Shown piece after piece: positions 58,537-64,000 of a stretch of 64,000 bases of DNA (position 1 is its first letter; each line of letters starts with the position of its first letter). Made by a program: the position numbers and the translations under genes. The notes below the pieces were generated by a model, which was given only the letters and a program-made list of their open reading frames with translations, made no database searches and was not told the origin of the DNA. Source of the DNA: an uncultured Synechococcus sp. (GTDB taxonomy: Bacteria; Cyanobacteriota; Cyanobacteriia; PCC-6307; Cyanobiaceae); contig CAJXPL010000007.1 of the NCBI GenBank assembly GCA_913057985.1, positions 35,572 through 99,571 of the forward strand, written 5' to 3'.

Positions 58537-59127
58537 TCAGGGGTTCAGCGGTTGCTCCTGCCAGAGGGTGTCCGCGCTCCAACGCGCGCGTTGATGGGGA
58601 TGGGGGCCGAGGTTGAGCCGCTCAACGCTGATCACCTGCAGCCTCAGCACCACGAAATGCTCTGGCAGCGGTGCAGTTTCAGCCAGTTGATCGGGGAAGG
58701 CCGCGGTGGAGTCCAGCGGATCCGCCGGGGTGGGCCAGCCCCAGACGGCTCGTCCTGTGTTGGAGAGCTTTTGCCAGCGCTGCTGGCAGAGCTCAGGTTG
58801 TTCGGTGGCTGTGATCAACGTCACCTGTCCCCGCAGGCGGTACTGCTGGCGAGCTTTGGGGAACAACCAGCACAGTTCAGCGGCTCCGTCGTTGGCGAGT
58901 TCCGTCACCTTCTCGCTGCGCTGATCGCTGAACAATTCGAGCTGGTCTGCACTGGCCCAGCCACGGAACACCAGGGTTCGCACCCGGGGTGCGCCGTCGC
59001 GTCCTGTTGTGGCCAGTTGCACCCAGCGGGCGGCAACGGAGCGTCCCTCCCGCTGCATGGCCGCGCGCAGCAGGGGTCTCCAAGGGGGGATGGGCTCAGT
59101 GATGGCCCCAGAGATTCCCTCAGTCAT
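58537..59127 (-). CDS. PPOX-type FMN flavoprotein (pyridoxamine-oxidase-like)
   Basis: A 196-residue protein with PNPOx-like VQLATTGRDGAPRVRTLVFR and FSDQRSEKVTELANDGAAEL, then LRLQVISVERLNLGPHPHQR at the C-terminus. It resembles the cyanobacterial Npun_F5749-type flavoproteins rather than PdxH itself. The substrate is unknown. Its start ATG overlaps the HDAC-like stop at 59124 by four bases. Confidence 0.85.
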   Translation of the reverse strand: MTEGISGAITEPIPPWRPLLRAAMQREGRSVAARWVQLATTGRDGAPRVRTLVFRGWASADQLELFSDQRSEKVTELANDGAAELCWLFPKARQQYRLRGQVTLITATEQPELCQQRWQKLSNTGRAVWGWPTPADPLDSTAAFPDQLAETAPLPEHFVVLRLQVISVERLNLGPHPHQRARWSADTLWQEQPLNP

Positions 59128-60041
59128 GGAAGGTTGAACAAGCGAGCCTGCTCGGCAGCAGCACGCACCACGATGGCGTGGCGCTGCACCAGGGGAACGA
59201 GGGCGTCGTAGCCGCCGCCGATCACTGTTGCGGTAGGAATCCTGCGGCGCAGACAGGCATCGAGCACGAGGCGATCGCGCATGTTTAATCCCGCATCGCT
59301 GAGGGCGAGGCGGCCGAGCCGATCATCGCGATGGGGGTCGACGCCCGCGTTGTAAAGCACCAAGTCCGGGGCGATGCTGTCCAAGGCATCGGGCAACCGG
59401 TCGGCAATGGCAGCGAGATAGTCGTCGTCGTTGGTGCCGTCGGCGAGGGGGATGTCGATATCCCCGTCCACTTTGCGCAAGGGGAAATTGCTGGCGGCGT
59501 GCACCGAAAGGGTGGTCACCCTGGGGTCGTGTTGAAAGCAGGCTGCCGAGCCATCCCCTTGGTGCACATCGAGATCCACGATCAGAATTTGCCGCACCTC
59601 CCCTGTTCCCAGCAACACCCGAGCGGCGACCGCACAGTCGTTGAAGATGCAGAAGCCACTCCCGAAGCCGGGGTGGGCGTGGTGGGTGCCGCCCGCCAGA
59701 TGAGAGGCCAAGCCCCGCTGGAGAGCTAGTCGTGCCGTCAACAGGGTGCCGCCCACGGCAAGCCAGGTGCGCTGCACCAAAGGCCGCGTGGCCGGAAGCC
59801 CGATGCGACGTTGCTCCGGTCGGGTCAGGTGATCACGGCTGAAGGCTTCGTGATAGCTGCGGGGATGGACGCTCTCCAGATCTTTCCGGGCGATGCTCAA
59901 GGGCCGATGCACCTCGTCGGCCTGAACGATCCCCTGCTCCAGCAGGAGTTGATGCAGCAGCCGGAATTTCGCCATCGGAAAGCGATGGGTGCTCGGTAGC
60001 GGCGCGGAGTAATGCGGGTGGTAAACGACCGGAAGCGGCAA
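59124..60041 (-). CDS. Histone-deacetylase-family protein
   Basis: A 305-residue zinc deacetylase-fold protein. Landmarks are GGTHHAHPGFGSGFCIFNDC (catalytic His pair), LIVDLDVHQGDGSA (zinc Asp/His) and LYNAGVDPHRDD (second zinc Asp). In bacteria these deacetylate acetyl-polyamines or acetyl-lysine. It precedes the PPOX gene in a coupled pair. Confidence 0.92.
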   Translation of the reverse strand: MPLPVVYHPHYSAPLPSTHRFPMAKFRLLHQLLLEQGIVQADEVHRPLSIARKDLESVHPRSYHEAFSRDHLTRPEQRRIGLPATRPLVQRTWLAVGGTLLTARLALQRGLASHLAGGTHHAHPGFGSGFCIFNDCAVAARVLLGTGEVRQILIVDLDVHQGDGSAACFQHDPRVTTLSVHAASNFPLRKVDGDIDIPLADGTNDDDYLAAIADRLPDALDSIAPDLVLYNAGVDPHRDDRLGRLALSDAGLNMRDRLVLDACLRRRIPTATVIGGGYDALVPLVQRHAIVVRAAAEQARLFNLP

Positions 60042-60081
60042 GGGGTTGTCTCACCCGGGATGGCTCAGCCCCATTCAAGGT

Positions 60082-60333
60082 TCAGGCAGGCTGTTGGTGC
60101 AGTAACCAGTCGTTGAAGCCACTGGTGTTCAGTTCGCTGATGCAGCTCTGTAGTTTGCGCAGATGGCTCTGCTTGATCTGGGTGAGTCGCTGTCCTTCCT
60201 GGGTTGTTGGCCCAACGCGGATGCGCTGCTGATTGAGCAGGTCCATCTCGCGGTCGAGATGTTCCATCAGGTTGAGCAGGGCGTAGCCCTGTTTGATCTC
60301 CTGCGCGCTGAGCTGCCTAGCGAAGTGACCCAT
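60082..60333 (-). CDS. Small helical protein, unknown function
   Basis: An 83-residue protein starting MGHFARQLSAQEIKQGYALL with a strong coiled-coil-like middle (MEHLDREMDLLNQQRIR; RLTQIKQSHLRKLQSCIS). No family is recognised. It lies 40 bases before the start of the HDAC gene on the same strand. Confidence 0.65.
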   Translation of the reverse strand: MGHFARQLSAQEIKQGYALLNLMEHLDREMDLLNQQRIRVGPTTQEGQRLTQIKQSHLRKLQSCISELNTSGFNDWLLHQQPA

Positions 60334-60559
60334 TGGGCAGCCCTTAAGGATTGCTTAATCATCCCATGATGAGGCGCGCTGGACTCGCGAAGGGCCCTTG
60401 CTCCGTGTGTGCGGGGTGTCTCTTTCCCCGAATGAAGTGTGATGGCAGTGGTCTTGTGAAGGATGACCAGGTTGTGGCGAGGCGTGCCCAGGTGTGACTG
60501 GCGTTTGCGCTGCTGCTTCGGCCCGGACTGGTTAAGGTCCGCAGATCTGGGGACATGAC

Positions 60560-60685
60560 ATGGGTGACTACACGACAGCGATATGGGTCACCATTGGCCT
60601 GACGGTTGCCCTCACCGTTCCTGTCGTTTGGCAATTTCTGCAGCCCAACGACGATGATTTCGGTGATCTCACCCGCAGAAAGTGA
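60560..60685 (+). CDS. 41-residue single-helix membrane protein
   Basis: A short frame: N-terminus GDYTTAIW, then a hydrophobic span VTIGLTVALTVPVVWQFL, then a polar, acidic tail with NDDDFGDLTRRK. One membrane helix is predicted. A GGGGA lies about 7 bases upstream of the ATG. Its stop overlaps the GTG of the next gene by four bases (GTGA), so it is translationally coupled. It looks like a photosynthetic-apparatus-type small protein, but I do not recognise it. Confidence 0.65.
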   Translation: MGDYTTAIWVTIGLTVALTVPVVWQFLQPNDDDFGDLTRRK

Positions 60686-61080
60686 GCCAACACGACGCGG
60701 TCACCATCCGTTGCTGGCAATTGACGGGTGAAACAGCTCTCGAGGACATGGTTCTCGGTGTTGATGAACGCGCTGTCCGTGATGGGATCAATGTGCTCTC
60801 GTCCGACGATTTCGATGCCTGTCTGGCCATCGTGGTTTGTCGCATCGGGCCCAATTTCTATGCGCACCTCTCGCAGGTGGCGGGGCATTACAAGGGTGAC
60901 GCCAGTGGCATCTGGGACCGCAGTCGCGGTTCCGGTGCTCCCGAAGGGACGGCCTATGAGGTCAAACCTCTCACGCGCATTCATCGTGTTCCCGAGGCGT
61001 TGATCGGTCCCGACTCCCCTGAGGGCATTGCTGTGTCCCATCGGGTTGCCGTCATGCACTATCTGCTCGACATGGGATAG
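60682..61080 (+). CDS. Conserved soluble protein, unknown function
   Basis: A 132-residue alpha/beta protein (TALEDMVLGVDERAVRDGI; PNFYAHLSQVAGHYKGDASG) from a GTG at 60682, whose first bases overlap the preceding stop. No family is recognised. The tight coupling with the small membrane protein suggests they act together. Confidence 0.65.
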   Translation: MSQHDAVTIRCWQLTGETALEDMVLGVDERAVRDGINVLSSDDFDACLAIVVCRIGPNFYAHLSQVAGHYKGDASGIWDRSRGSGAPEGTAYEVKPLTRIHRVPEALIGPDSPEGIAVSHRVAVMHYLLDMG

Positions 61081-61411
61081 GCGAAGAGCCCGTTGCAGAG
61101 GCTTCAAGCCATCTCCGTCTTCCCTGATTGATCTGGTATCCGGTTCTGGAGAGATCTGGATGACATGGCAGCAGATCTCCCACGATCGATCTGCACCCTT
61201 CAGTTTTTCTCAGCAGCTCCACAGATCAACATGACGGCCACCGTTCTGTTGATGGAAAGGAGTGACGCCAATCCAGCCCGTGAATCAAAGACCTATCAAG
61301 AGCGTCACAGCCATCCCGCGTTGGCTTAATGGGCGTTGGAGTGGATGGACACACTCCAGTTCATGAGTAAGAGGGTTTATATCTACGTCTGCTACAGGCT
61401 TGAGGTGCCTG
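61081..61411. other. 331-base interval with at most a short ORF
   Basis: The only frame I see is a 32-residue one at 61231 (MTATVLLMERSDANPARESK and on), unconvincing. No hairpin or promoter was clear. Confidence 0.3.
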
Positions 61412-61570
61412 TCAGTTCTTGGGGCGGTGAAAGGGAGCTGCGGACGACTCGAGCTTGGCGTGGGCCTTGTCTGCCTTTCTCAAGATCTTCTGAGCTTCAT
61501 CGCGGGTGAGGCACTCTTCAGCGGCGAGCTGGAGGGACTCGAGGCGTGAATGGGCGGTGCTTGTCTTCAT
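61412..61570 (-). CDS. 52-residue helical protein
   Basis: A short frame from an ATG at 61570: TSTAHSRLESLQLAAEECLT, RDEAQKILRKADKAHAKLES. The composition is amphipathic-helix-like and charged. It lies in an interval otherwise without genes. The frame and composition suggest a real small protein; function unknown. Confidence 0.5.
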   Translation of the reverse strand: MKTSTAHSRLESLQLAAEECLTRDEAQKILRKADKAHAKLESSAAPFHRPKN

Positions 61571-61663
61571 CTCTTCATAACCAGTTCATAACCTTTTATC
61601 GCAAAACCCCTGCAACATCAAGCGTTTCAACCGAAAAAATGTGATGTGTCAGAGCTTGGCGAC

Positions 61664-61717
61664 GGCCAATGGGGTGAGGAACGCGTGATTTCAATGGCAC
61701 GTTCTGCCCCATTGGCC
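61664..61717. repeat. Long inverted repeat downstream of hli
   Basis: GGCCAATGGGG (61664-61674) pairs perfectly with CCCCATTGGCC (61707-61717); inside, GGAACG pairs with CGTTCT (one wobble), giving an 11-bp plus about 6-bp stem and a 16-base loop. It begins 8 bases beyond the hli stop and is followed further out by a T-run on the minus strand. It is a strong 3' structure, maybe a terminator or RNA-stability element. Confidence 0.75.
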
Positions 61718-61725
61718 TGATCGAT

Positions 61726-61923
61726 TCAGTTGCAGCCGAACACGCCAAAGGTGATCTGGCTCACGATCCCGTGCCCCGTCAGAGCCTCCGTCAGCACGCC
61801 CACCACGAAGCCGATCATGGCGGCGCGGCCATTGAGGAGCTCTGCCCGTTCGAAACGTTCGCTGCGGATTTGAGCTGCTGCGGCGCTTTGGAACCAGTCG
61901 TCGTTAGGAGTTGAAGAAGCCAT
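61726..61923 (-). CDS. hli: High-light-inducible protein, short type
   Basis: A 65-residue Hli. The signature is ERAELLNGRAAMIGFVVGVL, the chlorophyll-binding helix with the conserved Glu, Asn and Arg; a TEALTGHG end follows. It lacks the long N-terminal region of the first Hli in the window. An 11-bp inverted repeat lies just past the stop. Confidence 0.93.
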   Translation of the reverse strand: MASSTPNDDWFQSAAAAQIRSERFERAELLNGRAAMIGFVVGVLTEALTGHGIVSQITFGVFGCN

Positions 61924-62067
61924 TGCTCGTGGGTGAGTTGCGGAATATTAAGACTCTTGTAACGATTTGTAAATGGGTGGTGCTTCGGCTCCCTAAGAAG
62001 CATCACCAACTGCTGCCAAGCAGCTCGGTCCGTAGCCAGACCGGATGTAGGTGCAACCGCTCCAGTC

Positions 62068-62298
62068 ATGTCAACGTCGCGAAACCGAGCCCACAGCCGC
62101 TTCTCCTCCCGTCGAATCGACCAGGAGCTGCAGGGAGCTCAAGACGCTTTGATTGCTTTTGAGGGGTATGGCTCCAATGGGCCAATGCTGCATGCCTCGG
62201 CATTGCAGCGGCCTGCTGGTCGGCGCTCAGGCACCTGGCTCGACAAGCTTGTCGAGCCGATTCATCAACTCCTGGCTGCGTTCAGCCGCCGGAATTGA
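62068..62298 (+). CDS. Small basic protein, unknown function
   Basis: A 76-residue protein (STSRNRAHSRFSSRRIDQEL; GAQDALIAFEGYGSNGPML). No family is recognised. It lies next to the hli gene on the opposite strand and may be a chance frame; evidence is modest. Confidence 0.42.
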   Translation: MSTSRNRAHSRFSSRRIDQELQGAQDALIAFEGYGSNGPMLHASALQRPAGRRSGTWLDKLVEPIHQLLAAFSRRN

Positions 62299-62515
62299 AT
62301 GAACGGGTGGTGCGAACACCGCGTTGTTGATTCCTTCGTTGTTGGGATCCAACGGCCAGGTGGTGAAGTTCGTCGGGATTTAATGGACGCACTGCAGACA
62401 TCAGTGCGTCATCAGTCCAATAGTCGGGACTATCGAGAACTCCCAGCCGCAATGGGCAGGATGGGCCAGAAATCATGGCTTCTCCTTTAAGGATGTCTTC
62501 AGCATGAAGCATCAC
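62282..62515 (-). CDS. Small protein, unknown function
   Basis: A 77-residue frame (or 64 residues from an ATG at 62476) with CPLRLGVLDSPDYWTDDAL and PLNPDELHHLAVGSQQR. Composition is plausible but no family is recognised. It overlaps the tail of the preceding small gene by 17 bases. Confidence 0.42.
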   Translation of the reverse strand: MMLHAEDILKGEAMISGPSCPLRLGVLDSPDYWTDDALMSAVRPLNPDELHHLAVGSQQRRNQQRGVRTTRSFNSGG

Positions 62516-62690
62516 AATTCCGAGGGGTTTGGACCTCCTGCTCCAGATTTAGTGTCTCCTCAAGGCGGCCTCCCTTGCACTGGATGCAGTGCTGCTGTTG
62601 CGTTATCTGGCCACTTCACGCATGTTCACCAGAGTCTTAAGTGAGTGTTGACGTCCACTACATCTGGTGTTTGGTGGGTATTATTTTTTC

Positions 62691-62774
62691 ATTGCATCAA
62701 AGATTGGTGCAGATCGCCGGGTGATGGGGATTGCCTTGGCTATTGAACCGCTCCAGGGTTGGAGCGGTTTTTTT
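62691..62774 (+). ncRNA. Candidate small RNA with two stem-loops
   Basis: A hairpin TGCATC...GGTGCA (62693-62711) is followed about 34 bases later by a rho-independent terminator (62746-62774). A TATTAT at 62679-62684 is a possible -10, 7 bases before. No convincing ORF spans it. The -35 is not clear (TTGACG at 62648 is 25 bases away), so promoter evidence is weak. Confidence 0.45.
62746..62774 (+). terminator. Rho-independent terminator
   Basis: AACCGCTCCA pairs with TGGAGCGGTT across GGGT, then seven T. A textbook terminator in an interval without a supported upstream coding gene. Confidence 0.9.
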
Positions 62775-62912
62775 GTCTGCACCAGACGATTTATACCCTT
62801 GGTGCCCTGAGGATCAAGTCCGCTGAGTCTGGATCAGGTCAGCTGTGCATCTGCACCTGAACCCCTTGCTTGGAGAGTGGCAAGGCGGAGGCCGGGCGCA
62901 TTGAGCAGTTGT

Positions 62913-63158
62913 TCAGTGGCTTGGTTGCGGTTGAGCGTTGCCAAGAAAGATGTAGGCTCTCAATATGTTCAGTCCAGCAGCGAGATAGAGGAGAAATTTG
63001 GCCCACTCCTGATCGATATTGATTACAAGTTCCTTTCCCGACTCTGTCGCCACGAAGTAAGACAGAAATGCCGCGCAGAAGAAGAGGGGCCAGAAGTATC
63101 GCGGAATGAAAAAGTTGCTGTTGGAAATCCGACCTTCATCAAGGATTGTTGTGTGCAT
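62913..63158 (-). CDS. Small membrane protein, unknown function
   Basis: An 81-residue frame with two hydrophobic segments (YFWPLFFCAAFLSYFVA; FLLYLAAGLNILRAYIFLG). No family is recognised. Lower-GC accessory region near an insertion sequence. Confidence 0.5.
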   Translation of the reverse strand: MHTTILDEGRISNSNFFIPRYFWPLFFCAAFLSYFVATESGKELVINIDQEWAKFLLYLAAGLNILRAYIFLGNAQPQPSH

Positions 63159-63210
63159 CTGACGTGACTCCCTTCATCGGTCCAGTGCTTATGAGAGTGG
63201 GTGGTCGTGA

Positions 63211-64000
63211 TCATGCTGCAGCTCCTTGTTGAGCTGCCTCCAGGGGCGTACGCCCCTGGAGGGCCGAATGCAGCCTGAGTGAGTTGTACTCCCAGCGCCA
63301 GCGATCGGCCAGGATCTGAGCCTCAGGAGCTGTGGTGAACAGCTCGATGTTGAGGAACTCATCCCTGAATCGCCCATTGAACGACTCGGCATAGCCGTTC
63401 TGCCACGGAGATCCCGGTTCAATGGTGGCCGTTGTCGTGCCGTTGGTCCTGCACCAACGCCGCAGCGCGTGAGCGATGAACTCGGGGCCGTTGTCCGATC
63501 GGATGAACGCCGGTGCCGGGTAGAGGCTGGTGAGCTCCTCCAGCACGGCCACCACGTCCCTGGCCTTGCAGCGCCTGCCATCGGCGGTGGCATCGAACTG
63601 GAAGTCCATGGCCCAGACCTGATGCGGGTGTGCGGCCTGATGGCGCCGCACGGAGCCGTCGGAGGGCCGTGCCCGCTTCTGCTTTCGGGCAGTGGGCCGC
63701 TGAAGGCCCTCCTCCCGCCAGAGCCGATGCACCCGCTTGTGATTCACGCTCCAGCCCTCGCGCCGCAGCACGCGGTGGGCCATCCGCCGGCCCCAGCGGA
63801 TGTGCTCGGCGGCGATCTCCCGCAGCCGTTGCCGGAGCTTGGTCTCCTCGAGCCCAGGGACTCTGCCGCCATGGCGTTGGGTGCTGCGGTGTTGGCCCAC
63901 AACCCGGCAGGCGAACCGCTCCGATGCCCGGTAACGCTGCTGCAGGACAACCACCGCCCTGCGCCTGCGTTCCGGGCTCAGAAGTTTCCCTCGGCTAACT
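63211..64000 (-). mobile_element. IS3-family transposase, internally deleted, runs off the window
   Basis: OrfB-type transposase with an RxQRYRxSERFxC-like start and HxxxLREIAAEHIRWGRRMA, then the integrase core. The DDE acidic residues are present (WAMDFQFD; IRSDNGPEF; NGYAESFNG) and the second and third are 35 residues apart, as expected. The first and second have only 36 residues between them instead of about 60: about 23 residues are missing after ATADGRR, where CKARDVV follows directly. The frame continues upstream past 64000 (GKLLSPERRRRAVVVLQ). Probably inactive; ends or terminal repeats not determined. Confidence 0.85.

Noticed and set aside
60366..60497. 43-residue plus-strand frame with CxxCxxC
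   Set aside because: No ribosome-binding site and low-complexity composition; probably chance.

Overview
The window is a gene-dense, GC-rich stretch of a cyanobacterial chromosome, most likely a marine picocyanobacterium of the Synechococcus type. The evidence is the large Mg-chelatase subunit ChlH, two high-light-inducible proteins (Hli), a cyAbrB regulator, a glucosylglycerol-phosphate phosphatase (StpA), a CGLD27 protein, and a series of small families known mainly from cyanobacteria (DUF3038/DUF4335, DUF2949, DUF3386, DUF3318, DUF2811, DUF3721, DUF3764, TIGR02450). Genes sit a few bases apart or overlap, and both strands are used about equally. The only RNA gene recognised with confidence is an initiator tRNA-fMet at 26141.

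Layout. 1-9 kb: an OmpR-type regulator and sensor kinase with a polyphosphate kinase 2 downstream, an EF-hand protein, the DUF3038/DUF4335 pair, apt, a UbiH-like flavoprotein, an Hli and dapB. 9-13 kb: chlH with a clear terminator. 13-18 kb: a frameshifted glycosyltransferase, folP, tpiA, an S4 RNA-binding protein, an MsbA-like ABC exporter and a small DUF6447-like protein that meets the next operon at a bidirectional terminator. 18-26 kb: an alanine/sodium symporter, DUF3386, carB, DUF3318-rsfS-CGLD27 and an asparaginase. 26-36.6 kb: tRNA-fMet, a GMC oxidoreductase, a CbiX chelatase with a histidine-rich tail, a GlcD/GlcE-like oxidase, a SulP transporter, and a complete four-gene amino-acid ABC transporter coupled by overlapping stop and start codons. 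36.6-48.6 kb: cyAbrB, an AEC transporter, an AlkB-like dioxygenase, metA-metY, a lytic transglycosylase, an APH-fold kinase beside an unusual Rossmann protein, and a GST. 48.6-61 kb: a PaO-like Rieske oxygenase, stpA, arsS, two DUF3721 proteins, a Fur regulator, many small proteins, a divergent PiT-like permease, a PPOX flavoprotein and an HDAC-family deacetylase. 61-64 kb: a sparse accessory end with small ORFs, a second Hli, a candidate small RNA, and an IS3-family transposase that has lost part of its catalytic core and runs off the window edge.

Together the genes cover chlorophyll and tetrapyrrole metabolism (chlH, cbiX, PaO-like oxygenase, Hli), nitrogen and amino acids (aap transporter, alanine symporter, asparaginase, carB, dapB, metA/metY), salt acclimation (stpA), phosphate and polyphosphate (ppk2, PiT-like permease) and metal or arsenic handling (Fur, arsS). 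The most unusual items are a DUF3721 protein carrying seven decapeptide repeats, two loci each apparently one base short of an intact reading frame, a long hairpin behind the second hli gene, a candidate sRNA near 62.7 kb, and several unannotated proteins of about 40-50 residues.
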